Shown here: positions 40,476-49,265 of the stretch, in pieces | How positions within the stretch are numbered: the stretch's first letter is position 1 | Layout: every line of letters starts with the position of its first letter | Assembly (NCBI RefSeq): GCF_000734895.2 | Contig: NZ_CP011382.1 | Span: 1,652,700 to 1,716,699, forward strand | Source of the DNA: Calothrix sp. 336/3 | GTDB taxonomy: Bacteria; Cyanobacteriota; Cyanobacteriia; Cyanobacteriales; Nostocaceae | Reading direction: 5' to 3' | DNA length: 64,000 nt | Notes under the pieces: model-generated | What the model was told of the DNA's origin: nothing | What the model saw: only the letters and a program-made list of their open reading frames with translations | Database searches by the model: none | Translations under genes and position numbers: made by a program

Positions 40476-42673
40476 AAATATCGACGAAGTTTGTAGGTTT
40501 TTCGGTGGCATTGGTGGGAGCGATCGCTCTCATTTCTGGTGGCAGTACCCTCTGGCGTAATCATATCCAAGAAACCACCCACGAAAGGTATACCCAAGCC
40601 CAGCGCCGGATTCAAGCAGCAACCCTGGTGCAAAATCGCCTGTATGCGGAAATTCTCGAACTCAAGGATCATATTTTGTTCCGCAATATAGACGAGGAAA
40701 AAGAGGATGAGTTCGACGTGGGGGTTGAAGAGGCACTCGATCTGTTGGAATCAGTGGTATCGACACCAGAGATTAAATATATCCGCGCTCGGCAGGAAAT
40801 TTTTGAGGAATTAGAAGAAAATCTGATTGAGGGGATTAACAAGGGAGCCACAACAACACCAATCGAAATCAAAGCTGATTTTAGAGCGATAAACGGCTTT
40901 AAGCGAGATATTGACTTTTTTTTGGATAAATTAACCAAGCAGGCTCAACAGCAAGCAAAGGAAGCCGAGCAAGAACTGGAGCGGGTAGAAGCGATCGCCG
41001 TGAACAGTTCCTACGCCACCATTGTTCTGCTGATAGTGATGGTATTAGGCATCTTTTGGCTGGTTTTGCGTCCCACAATCCAATCGCTCAAACAACTTCA
41101 GGAAGGAGCTAATGAGATTGGCATGGGTAATTTGTCCCATCGGATGGAAATCCATACCCAGGATGAAATTGAGCAGCTATCCCAGGCGTTTAACCAGATG
41201 GCAGAACGTTTGGGAATTTCTCAAGCTACAGTACGACAAAAGTTAGAGGAAATAGAAGTTGCTCGCGCCGCCGCCGAAACTGCCAACCGAGCGAAGAGTC
41301 AGTTTCTCGCCAATATGAACCACGAATTACGAACCCCGCTCAATGGCATCCTGGGTTATGCTCAAATCCTCCAAAATGACCCTGGAACTACTGCTAAACA
41401 GATGAAAGGATTAGGAGTAATTCAACAATGCGGTTCCCACCTACTCACTCTCATCAACGACATTCTGGATTTATCCAAATTGGAAGCGCAAAAAATGGAA
41501 CTCTATCCTCAGGATTTCCACCTAGCAAACTTCCTTGCCACCACCGTAGATATTTGCCGCGTCAAAGCCGACCAAAAGGGTGTGGAGTTTCATTATCAAC
41601 CAGCTGCAAACCTACCCACTGCTGTGTCTGCCGACGACAAGCGACTGCGACAAGTGTTATTGAATTTGCTCAGTAATGCCATCAAATTTACCGACTTTGG
41701 CACCGTCACCTTCCGAGTTGAACCCGTCAATGAAGCCAACGAAACCGTTGCAACCCAAAGAATTCGCTTCAAAATTAAAGACACTGGTATTGGCATTGCC
41801 CCAGAAAAACTAGGCAATATTTTCTTACCCTTTGAACAAGCTGGTAAGCGCGATCGCAACAGTGAAGGTACTGGATTGGGACTTGCCATCAGTCAACAAA
41901 TTATCGAGAAAATGGGCAGCAGCATTCAAGTTGAGAGTCAGCTTGGTCAAGGAAGTGTTTTTTCCTTTGAAGTAGACTTGCCACCGGCTTCTAATTGGAC
42001 AGTTGGGCAAGCGATCGCCAATCAAAAAGTGATCGGTTACGAAGGTGAACGACGCAAAATCTTGGTAATTGATGATTATCAAGAAAATCGTCTCGTGGTC
42101 ATCAGTATGCTAGAACCACTAGGCTTTAAGCTCGCAGAAGCTAGGGATGGAAAAGAGGGTTTGGATATGGCAATGCAAATGCAACCCGACTTGATTATTA
42201 CCGATGTGCATATGTCTGTAATGGATGGCTTAGAAATGACCCGTCGTCTGCGGCAATTATCCGAATTTGCCACCATACCAATCATCGCTTCCCCTGCTAC
42301 CTTGTCTCAGGTGGATATGCAAGACAGTCTGGATGCTGGGTGTAATAGCTTTTTCCCCAAACCCATGGAATTGAACGGTTTACTTGTCGAAATACAGCGA
42401 TTCTTGCAGTTGCAATGGATTTACGAAACCCTAGCAGAACCTGTCCCAGCAGTTGCGATCGCCAGCGATGAAAACAAACTAGTTCTACCTCCAGCCGCAG
42501 AACTCACAGCTCTGTACAATGCTGCCCAAGGTGGATTCATGACCGATATACAACAGGAAGCCAACCGTATCAAGCAATTATCACCAGAATATGTCGTCTT
42601 TGCCAATCGGGTGCTAGAACTTAGCCAACAGTTTGATGATGAGGGCATTCTGCGTTTACTAGAAACTCGCTGA
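40472..42673 (+). CDS. Hybrid histidine kinase with periplasmic sensor, HAMP and receiver domains
   Basis: A 733-residue membrane sensor kinase. Domains in order: membrane segment about 7-27; periplasmic helical sensor 28-178; second membrane segment about 180-200; HAMP about 200-250; coiled coil; HisKA with FLANMNHELRTPLNGILGY (H284); ATPase with LLNLLSNAIKFTDFG, IKDTGIGIAPEKL and GTGLGLAISQQI; receiver with KILVIDDYQENR and phospho-acceptor D578 (IITDVHMSVMDGLEM), with the conserved Lys in FFPKPMEL; and a short C-terminal tail. It starts with GTG overlapping the binding-protein stop, so the two are translationally coupled. It probably reads the state of that binding protein. Confidence 0.93.
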   Translation: MKISTKFVGFSVALVGAIALISGGSTLWRNHIQETTHERYTQAQRRIQAATLVQNRLYAEILELKDHILFRNIDEEKEDEFDVGVEEALDLLESVVSTPEIKYIRARQEIFEELEENLIEGINKGATTTPIEIKADFRAINGFKRDIDFFLDKLTKQAQQQAKEAEQELERVEAIAVNSSYATIVLLIVMVLGIFWLVLRPTIQSLKQLQEGANEIGMGNLSHRMEIHTQDEIEQLSQAFNQMAERLGISQATVRQKLEEIEVARAAAETANRAKSQFLANMNHELRTPLNGILGYAQILQNDPGTTAKQMKGLGVIQQCGSHLLTLINDILDLSKLEAQKMELYPQDFHLANFLATTVDICRVKADQKGVEFHYQPAANLPTAVSADDKRLRQVLLNLLSNAIKFTDFGTVTFRVEPVNEANETVATQRIRFKIKDTGIGIAPEKLGNIFLPFEQAGKRDRNSEGTGLGLAISQQIIEKMGSSIQVESQLGQGSVFSFEVDLPPASNWTVGQAIANQKVIGYEGERRKILVIDDYQENRLVVISMLEPLGFKLAEARDGKEGLDMAMQMQPDLIITDVHMSVMDGLEMTRRLRQLSEFATIPIIASPATLSQVDMQDSLDAGCNSFFPKPMELNGLLVEIQRFLQLQWIYETLAEPVPAVAIASDENKLVLPPAAELTALYNAAQGGFMTDIQQEANRIKQLSPEYVVFANRVLELSQQFDDEGILRLLETR

Positions 42674-42753
42674 TAGTTGTACTTCAATCGGTTGGCAAAT
42701 CCTAATAACAATTAGCCATTTATAGGTAGTTTATTTCTTTCAAGAATTTATGT

Positions 42754-44028
42754 ATGTTCTTTGATGCTCTTACTCAGGAAAACACAATTTTAGTTGTAGA
42801 CGACACCCCTACCAATCTGCAAGTATTATTTGATGTACTCAGCGACCAGGGTTATCGAGTTGCGATCGCCAAAAATGGTGAAACTGCTCTACAACGCTTG
42901 CAAACATCCCAACCGAACCTGATTTTGTTGGATGTAATGATGCCAGGAATCGACGGTTTTGAAACCTGCAAACGTCTTAAAGCTAATCCTAATACCTGTG
43001 ACATTCCTGTAATCTTCATGACCGCGCTTTCGGACTCGGTAGATAAAGTCAAAGGTTTAAGTTTGGGCGCTGTAGATTATATCACTAAGCCGATTCAGCA
43101 CGAAGAAGTATTGGCACGCATCCGGGTACATCTACAACTGCGAAATGCCATTCGCATTATGGAACAGCGTACAAATGAACTCAACCAAGCACTAGAAAAC
43201 CTGAAGCAAAGTCAACAGCATCTGGTTCAGGGTGAAAAAATGTCTGCTTTAGGTCACTTGGTAGCTGGAATTGCCCACGAAATCAACAATCCCATGAATT
43301 TCATCTACGGCAACCTCACCTATGTCAGGGAATATACTGAAGATTTATTGGAATTTGTCCAACTTTACCAGAAGCACTATCCCAACCCAGTAGAGGAAAT
43401 CCGAGAGCGAGCAGAAACTCTGGACTTAGGATTTTTGCAAACCGACTTGCTGAAGATGCTAGGTTCGATGGAAATAGGTAGCGAGCGCGTCCGTGAACTT
43501 GTCCTTTCTCTTCGTAATTTCTCCCGCTTGGATGAATCGGAATTCAAAGCTGTTGATATTCATGCAGGTATTGATAGTACCCTGTTGATTTTACAACACC
43601 GTCTGAAAGCTAAACCCAATTTTCCAGCCATTCAAATTATTCAAGACTACAAACAGTTACCAGAAGTTGAATGCTACCCCAGTCAACTGAACCAGGTATT
43701 CATGAATATTTTAAGTAATGCGATTGATGCTTTAGAAGAATCAGCGATCGCTGTACCCACTATCACCATCCGTACTTCTGCCATCGATAATGACTGGGTG
43801 ACAGTTAGCATTGCTGATAATGGTGTTGGAATTGCCGAATCCATTCGCTCTAAACTCTTTAATCCTTTTTTTACAACCAAACCTGTTGGCAAAGGAACTG
43901 GATTGGGGTTGTCGATTAGCTACCAAATCATCACCGAAAAACATGGAGGCAAGATTGAGTGTTATTCTACTATGGGTCAGGGAACCGAGTTTGTGGTACA
44001 AATTCCGGTAAGACAAATCATGGTATAA
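42754..44028 (+). CDS. Receiver-histidine kinase (REC-HisKA-HATPase)
   Basis: A 424-residue soluble protein with an N-terminal receiver (TILVVDDTPTNLQVLF, D60 in LILLDVMMPG, Lys in YITKPIQ), a short coiled coil (NELNQALENLKQSQQHLV), then a cyanobacterial-type kinase core with H175 in GIAHEINNPMNFIYGNL, NVLSNAIDAL-type N-box, ADNGVGIAESIRSKLF and GKGTGLGLSISYQI. The receiver-first order makes it an intermediate in a phosphorelay: it can be phosphorylated by the upstream hybrid kinase and signal on (inference). It starts 80 bp after that kinase, in the same direction. No output domain is attached. Confidence 0.93.
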   Translation: MFFDALTQENTILVVDDTPTNLQVLFDVLSDQGYRVAIAKNGETALQRLQTSQPNLILLDVMMPGIDGFETCKRLKANPNTCDIPVIFMTALSDSVDKVKGLSLGAVDYITKPIQHEEVLARIRVHLQLRNAIRIMEQRTNELNQALENLKQSQQHLVQGEKMSALGHLVAGIAHEINNPMNFIYGNLTYVREYTEDLLEFVQLYQKHYPNPVEEIRERAETLDLGFLQTDLLKMLGSMEIGSERVRELVLSLRNFSRLDESEFKAVDIHAGIDSTLLILQHRLKAKPNFPAIQIIQDYKQLPEVECYPSQLNQVFMNILSNAIDALEESAIAVPTITIRTSAIDNDWVTVSIADNGVGIAESIRSKLFNPFFTTKPVGKGTGLGLSISYQIITEKHGGKIECYSTMGQGTEFVVQIPVRQIMV

Positions 44029-44259
44029 ATGGCTGGACTTGCTTATAGCGTTTCCCAAGCTGTCGGAAGTACACCCCACCCCGAAGTTTGCTCAACGGGG
44101 GAACCCCCACACACAACTTCTCTCCGCGCTGTCTCGCACCCTCCCCTTATTAAGCAGTAGGGAGTGGTCTTTTGTATCTCACTCCTTGTGGGAAAGACTA
44201 TATTAATCAACTATTTTCAAAATCTATTCAATTATCTTGGAAATAGAGAAATTACTTTG

Positions 44260-44352
44260 TGGCGATCGCCAGGAAATAACTCATTTTTACCTCGATTTCA
44301 GTCTGTTTTGAGGGAATAATAAATTTAGCTCTATCAAAATAAATATTTTATC
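44260..44352 (+). repeat. Duplicated upstream module, copy 2
   Basis: The second copy of the 93-bp module at 39315-39407, with about eight substitutions and no gaps. It ends 17 bp before the ATG of the third kinase gene, inside a spacer (44029-44369) that otherwise holds only a GGGGGAACCCCC palindrome and no gene. Confidence 0.8.
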
Positions 44353-44369
44353 GGTAAGAGGTAATTATA

Positions 44370-46259
44370 ATGCATTCATCTCCTGAAGATTATCGCCTAA
44401 AAGGCAAAACTAGAGGTTTGGGTGCTAATCTGCAAAACTGGTTATCAAGACTCAGCATAACAACTAAAATTAGACTAGGCTATACCTTCACTCTGGGAAT
44501 TGCTTTATCGGGGACAATTACCGGAATCATGATTGGGGAAATATACGAAAAACATTCCCAGGATTTAATTAAGAAAGCACTGGAAGAGAATCACTTGCTT
44601 TATGAATTAACAACAGATTTATTAGAAGCGAAAAGTCTTGAGCAGGAGTTAGTATTTCTAGTAGATAAACCAGAAAAATTTAAAGTTAGATATGCACTAT
44701 TTCTTAAGGAATTTCAGGACTTAGAAGATACCTGGTTAAAGGTTAAAACTTCCTATGCAGAAGCAACAGAAGATACAGAGGAGAGAGAAATTTTTAAAAA
44801 AATAGCTCAAAAATATGAGAGCCTAGTAGAAGTTTATTTTCAAGAAGCTCGCAGAATATATAAACAGTTAGAAAATCCAAATATTACCCAATCAGAAATT
44901 AATAATTTTCGTCAACAGCTTGTGAATTTCAACAGCAGTAAGACCGCTCTGAAAGTTGCAGATTTTATCGAAAGTATGGATAATGCTACACATGTCATTA
45001 ACGAAGGAGTCGAGGAAGTATCAGAAAGTCTGGCTACTTTTGCAATGATTAGACTAGCTATAGTTGGTGCTAGTATTTTGATTGCTGGAATTATAGCTCA
45101 GATTTTCATATCCTACATGATAAACAATCTGTCTCGTCCCCTGAAAGCAGTTACAAAGATAGCAGAACAGGTGATTCAAGAATCTAATTTTCAACTACAA
45201 GTACCTGTGACAACAAAGGATGAAGCAGGGATTTTAGCTAATACTTTTAATCACTTGCTGACTAAAATTAGATATTTACTAGCAGAACAACAGCAAGCTC
45301 AGGAACAACTAGAAATTCATAATCAAACTTTAGAAGCACAGGTACAGGCAAGAACTGAAGAATTGCAAGCCAAAAATATTGATTTACAAGCGGCTATGGT
45401 AGAGTTGAAAAATACTCAGAATCAAATAATTCAAAGTGAAAAAATGTCTAGTTTGGGGCAGTTAGTTGCTGGAGTTGCCCATGAAATTAATAATCCCGTC
45501 AGCTTTATTTATGGTAATCTAGCTCCCATCTCTGAATATACCTATGATTTATTAGAATTGATAGAAAATTATCAACAAGTTTATCAACAGCCAGAAAGTC
45601 TAATTACAGACTGTATTGAAGAAATAGATTTAGAATACTTAAAACAAGATTTACCCCAGCTTATCGATTCCATGAAAGTAGGTGCAATACGCATCAGGGA
45701 AATTGTCAAATCACTGCGAAATTTCTCCCGTCTTGATGAAGCAGAACATAAGGAAGCGGATATTCATGAAGGGATTGATAGCACTTTAATGATTTTACGC
45801 CATCGTTTAAAGGCAAGTGGAGAACGTCCAGAAATTTCAGTTATTAAAGAGTATAATCAACTGCCTTTAGTTACTTGTTATCCAGGACAATTGAACCAAG
45901 TATTTATGAATATTCTCAGTAACGCAATTGATGCTATTGAAGAATATAATCAAAAACGGACAAAAGAGGAAATAAAGCTCAATCCTAGTCAAATTAAAAT
46001 TTCTACTCAGGAAATTGAAAATAATTGGGTGCGAATTGCAATTAAAGATAATGCAGATGGGATTTCAGAAGCAATTATTTCTAAGTTGTTTGACCCATTT
46101 TTTACAACCAAACCTGTGGGTAAAGGTACAGGTTTAGGGTTATCAATTAGTTATCAAATTATTGTTGAAAAACACATAGGGAGACTAGCTTGTAATTCTC
46201 AATTGGGTGTAGGAACTGAATTTGTGATTGAAATTCCTATTCAAGTCGCTAATAGATAG
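44370..46259 (+). CDS. Membrane histidine kinase with HAMP and coiled coil
   Basis: A 629-residue sensor kinase. Membrane segment about 37-56, helical periplasmic sensor 57-225, second membrane segment about 227-250, HAMP 250-303, long coiled coil 303-355, then a kinase core closely like that of the preceding gene: GVAHEINNPVSFIYGNL with H371, NILSNAIDAIEEY, and GKGTGLGLSISYQI. The usual DNGxGI box reads DNADGI, with Ala for the first Gly, which may lower ATP affinity. It has no receiver domain. It is preceded by a copy of the same upstream module as the binding-protein operon, suggesting shared control. Confidence 0.92.
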   Translation: MHSSPEDYRLKGKTRGLGANLQNWLSRLSITTKIRLGYTFTLGIALSGTITGIMIGEIYEKHSQDLIKKALEENHLLYELTTDLLEAKSLEQELVFLVDKPEKFKVRYALFLKEFQDLEDTWLKVKTSYAEATEDTEEREIFKKIAQKYESLVEVYFQEARRIYKQLENPNITQSEINNFRQQLVNFNSSKTALKVADFIESMDNATHVINEGVEEVSESLATFAMIRLAIVGASILIAGIIAQIFISYMINNLSRPLKAVTKIAEQVIQESNFQLQVPVTTKDEAGILANTFNHLLTKIRYLLAEQQQAQEQLEIHNQTLEAQVQARTEELQAKNIDLQAAMVELKNTQNQIIQSEKMSSLGQLVAGVAHEINNPVSFIYGNLAPISEYTYDLLELIENYQQVYQQPESLITDCIEEIDLEYLKQDLPQLIDSMKVGAIRIREIVKSLRNFSRLDEAEHKEADIHEGIDSTLMILRHRLKASGERPEISVIKEYNQLPLVTCYPGQLNQVFMNILSNAIDAIEEYNQKRTKEEIKLNPSQIKISTQEIENNWVRIAIKDNADGISEAIISKLFDPFFTTKPVGKGTGLGLSISYQIIVEKHIGRLACNSQLGVGTEFVIEIPIQVANR

Positions 46260-46285
46260 GGGATACCAAGTTTATCAAATAATAA

Positions 46286-46321
46286 TATTGTTTTCTAAAG
46301 ACGTTATGCCAGAAAACAATA
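46286..46321 (+). terminator. Terminator-like hairpin after the third kinase
   Basis: A perfect 10-base inverted repeat, TATTGTTTTC at 46286-46295 and GAAAACAATA at 46312-46321, begins 27 bp after the kinase stop. The bases after it are CCAATTTTAAAAA. The position fits the end of the signalling gene group. Confidence 0.55.
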
Positions 46322-46360
46322 CCAATTTTAAAAATCATTGCAATACAGAAGAAACCTGTA

Positions 46361-46502
46361 ATACCATTTCACGAAAATCCTGAAACATATCCAAGCTCTA
46401 AAACCCTTGTCAAACCAGGATTTATTAATTACGTTAGCGTTAGCTCTCCCGCAGGGAGCATTGCGAATTACGAATTGCGAATTGCGAATTGCGAATTGGT
46501 AT
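46361..46502. mobile_element. Miniature inverted-repeat element (MITE-like)
   Basis: A 142-bp unit with imperfect terminal inverted repeats: ATACCATTTC at 46361-46370 and GAATTGGTAT at 46493-46502 (nine of ten pair). The left end (CCATTTCACGAAAAT, then GAAAC) matches the insertion at 56474-56571, and both end in tandem heptamers AATTRCG followed by GAATTGG. Inside is a hairpin-forming CTCTCCCGCAGGGAG segment. It encodes no protein. A frame across it is an accident of the repeats. Confidence 0.65.
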
Positions 46503-46649
46503 AAGTACTTAGCACTCCTTAATAAGTTTGTCTGAATAATTATCACTGATTTGTAGTTGCACTTCTCACAGAGAAGCATAACTACGAGCTAAAGACAGAG
46601 ATTTTACATTTCGTGGTATAATGAGGTCTGTTTGTGCTGATTTACTTGA

Positions 46650-48212
46650 TTAGAATTTAAATGTAGTCCGCACAGTTCCCACAACAATACTACTATTATT
46701 GTCATCATGTTCGGGATTTGTAATCACAAATAAACCTGGAGTGATGGAAATATTATCAGTGACTTGCAACTTATAAAATCCCTCTATATGTAAGGATGTA
46801 TCTCTATCACTAACAAGACTACTACTTGTAACCTTGGGTGGCATTCCGACAATTAAACCTGCTAAATTACCCTTACCACCTAAATCTGGCATGGCTAAAG
46901 TCACAGCATAATTCCAAATATCTGCTGTAGCATTACTCACCTGGGAATCTGCTTTGATATAACCCACCCAACCGGAAAGAATCAAATTCGGGTTAATTCG
47001 CAAACTTGTTTCTAAACCGAAAGCATCGCTACTGGTAGAAACGTTACCAAAAGGTCTACGAGCGATGAGACTACCAGTACTACCAGTTAAATTTACCCCA
47101 CTTTCACTGCCACCAGCATAATAGGAATGGAGATAAGTTAAGGCAATTCCAAAATTATCAGATGCTTGGAAAGTAACATTTCCTAATGCAGCATAATTGC
47201 CATCAAATAAACCATTTTTGTCAGTCGGTAATGCAGCATCCGTTGTTAAGTAAGCAAAAGCTAAATTTGTGCTTTGATTTAATTGGTAATTAAGTCCTAA
47301 TCCTGTTCCCTCAATAGAGCGAAGAATGGGATTGTAGCGACCAAAACGAGATATGGAACCACTACTACTACTTTCTAAAGGATTCAAAGGTTCGGCAATA
47401 TCGTTTAATTCCATTTCCGATGCAGCAAGGGTAATTCTCAGGCGATCGCCAACGGGAAACTGATAATATAATTCCTGCAACCCCAAATCATTCCCACTAT
47501 CCTCTTCAAAACCCAAACGAGTCATCCGAGTTCCGGTGACACTATCATCTAACTCGGCAATATTTCCCGCTTCTAAACGCATATTTAAAGTATCTTTCCC
47601 CGTAAAACTCGTCACCAAATCTAAACGGGTGCGTTGACCGAGGGTGATATTGTTATCAAAGCTAGAGTTATTATCTTGGCGATTGCCAAAAATCCCCGTG
47701 ATTCCTAAAATTACCTCACCTTCGAGTTTGGTAGTCGTGGAAAACTGATTTGCTTCTAACTCAGCAGTTTTTGCTTCTACTGCATCAACTCGACTGCGAA
47801 GGGTAGCTAATTCCCCAGCAAATTCCTCTTGTAGTCTGACTAATGTCTCTAAATCCTCTTTAGTCGCATATTTTTGCCAATTTTCACCCATCAACTCGCT
47901 GACTCTTTGCAAGCAACTATTTAAACCTGCGGCAAATTCGTATCGTGTGATTCCTCGATTTCCCCTGTAGGTTCCATTGGGATACCCAGCAATACAACCA
48001 TAACGTTCTACCAAAGATTGTAATGCTTGAAAAGCCCAATCCGTGGGTTGTACATCTGCAAGTTGAGAAACGGACGTGGTTTGCGATATATTCGAGGAAT
48101 CAGATTGTATTTCTGTTGCCAAGCTGAAATTGGCAGTAGTGATAATTTTGACACTAATACTCAGAGATATCAGTAAACCCTGGTATAGCTTTGAAGATAT
48201 AGAGATAAACAT
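46650..48212 (-). CDS. SLH-domain OprB-type outer-membrane porin
   Basis: A 520-residue outer-membrane beta-barrel of the cyanobacterial SLH-porin group. It has an N-terminal signal peptide (hydrophobic to about residue 32), an SLH domain (about 48-105: LADVQPTDWAFQALQSLVERYGCIAGYPNGTYRGNRGITRYEFA), a coiled-coil spacer (about 118-155) and the OprB-type barrel ending in a C-terminal Phe (TVRTTFKF), which the outer-membrane insertion machinery recognises. SLH binds cell-wall-linked polymer, anchoring outer membrane to peptidoglycan. Members are linked to sugar or inorganic ion, including iron, passage; the solute here is unknown. Confidence 0.92.
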   Translation of the reverse strand: MFISISSKLYQGLLISLSISVKIITTANFSLATEIQSDSSNISQTTSVSQLADVQPTDWAFQALQSLVERYGCIAGYPNGTYRGNRGITRYEFAAGLNSCLQRVSELMGENWQKYATKEDLETLVRLQEEFAGELATLRSRVDAVEAKTAELEANQFSTTTKLEGEVILGITGIFGNRQDNNSSFDNNITLGQRTRLDLVTSFTGKDTLNMRLEAGNIAELDDSVTGTRMTRLGFEEDSGNDLGLQELYYQFPVGDRLRITLAASEMELNDIAEPLNPLESSSSGSISRFGRYNPILRSIEGTGLGLNYQLNQSTNLAFAYLTTDAALPTDKNGLFDGNYAALGNVTFQASDNFGIALTYLHSYYAGGSESGVNLTGSTGSLIARRPFGNVSTSSDAFGLETSLRINPNLILSGWVGYIKADSQVSNATADIWNYAVTLAMPDLGGKGNLAGLIVGMPPKVTSSSLVSDRDTSLHIEGFYKLQVTDNISITPGLFVITNPEHDDNNSSIVVGTVRTTFKF

Positions 48213-48316
48213 TTTGTCGTAGTTCCTTTAAATTGCACCTGATTTTGATACGTTTAGTTTCTAAAAATTATACTCGGTGCATATCAGTGTGTTAAACCTT
48301 CAAAAGGTAATTTCCG

Positions 48317-48850
48317 ATGAAAGTTCTACCATTAATACAAAATTCGGGTTTTGCTCTGCTGGCAATATCTGCTACCCTGATAGCTGCTTCACCATCCCCA
48401 GCAGGTGCAGCGATGATGACCTATAATTTCACTGGTACAGTCACTGAACTGTATGGTAATGGAACACCGCTACAGGAGTTACGCGGTACTCGTTTGGGGG
48501 ACTCCATTTTTGGTACTTTTAGCTTTGATGATCAAGTGCCGGAAATTTTTCCGAATGAGATACCTTTAACTAGTTTTCAATCGAATATATCTCCAAGTCT
48601 TCTGGCTTTTAGTGCAGGAACATTTAATACTTTAACTGGAAATATTACTTTACCTCGCCCCAATCTGACAGGTGCACCAATATTTTTAGCTTTTAGTACT
48701 AACCAAGGGAAATTTGGCTTTTCTGCTAGGAATACAGCAATAATTGGTACTTACAATGCGGTAAAAATTCCCGAAACAACATCTATATTAGGTTTAGGGA
48801 TATTGGCTGGTTTCGGAATAGTGGGAATTCAGAGAAAGCGATTAAAGTAA
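48317..48850 (+). CDS. PEP-CTERM-type sorted exported protein
   Basis: A 177-residue exported protein. The signal peptide runs to about residue 32 (ATLIAASPSPAGAA). The middle is a beta-rich, Thr/Asn/Gly-rich domain of unknown function with FTGTVTELYGNG and DSIFGTFSFDDQVPE. The C terminus has the tripartite sorting signal: IPETTSILGLGILAG, a hydrophobic helix, and a basic end IQRKRLK. The usual PEP is PET here, a variant that is common in cyanobacteria. It is divergent from the porin gene with a spacer of about 100 bp. It is likely a surface or extracellular matrix protein. Confidence 0.8.
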   Translation: MKVLPLIQNSGFALLAISATLIAASPSPAGAAMMTYNFTGTVTELYGNGTPLQELRGTRLGDSIFGTFSFDDQVPEIFPNEIPLTSFQSNISPSLLAFSAGTFNTLTGNITLPRPNLTGAPIFLAFSTNQGKFGFSARNTAIIGTYNAVKIPETTSILGLGILAGFGIVGIQRKRLK

Positions 48851-48992
48851 GGAGTAATAAGTAAGGAGTAATAAGTAATTAGATAATTATTAATTGGTCT
48901 AATGGAGTATGTTTAATAGTTATAGGACTTACCTTTGGTAAAATTGAGAGAACGGGCAAAGATTGCCCATTCCACAAAAGTTTGCTTTTTGA

Positions 48993-49184
48993 CTAACTTC
49001 TGTGATTGTTCCCAACTAGTTGATTTTCCCGATTCTCTGTATTCACATAGTTGGTAGATACAGAATAGGAATTCATTTGTGCTTTGAGTGATGTTACAGG
49101 CATTCCATGTAACATACCAGACAAGGCGACGGAAAGCATAAAACCGCCAGTAGCAGCAGCAATTAAAGAAATATTGTCTCTCAC
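48993..49184 (-). CDS. Possible small membrane-anchored protein
   Basis: A 63-residue frame starting with GTG. It has one hydrophobic N-terminal segment (ISLIAAATGGFMLSVALSGMLHG) and a polar Asn/Ser-rich tail. The hydrophobic/polar pattern is typical of a short anchored or exported peptide, but no family is recognised and the start codon is weak, so I give it low confidence. It lies alone between the PEP-CTERM-like gene and the permease. Confidence 0.35.
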   Translation of the reverse strand: MRDNISLIAAATGGFMLSVALSGMLHGMPVTSLKAQMNSYSVSTNYVNTENRENQLVGNNHRS

Positions 49185-49265
49185 AGTACTCAGTTTAAAT
49201 TACAAGTAATTTGGTCATCTAGTCGTCAAGGAAAAAACTTGACTAGATAGACTGGTGAATCTTAA

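Noticed and set aside
44097-44108. GGGGGAACCCCC palindrome after the second kinase as a terminator
   Set aside because: The loop is too small for a normal hairpin and no T-run follows.
46328-46579. 83-codon minus-strand frame
   Set aside because: It crosses the miniature element and its heptamer tail, and the product repeats QFAIRNSQFVIRN because of that tail.
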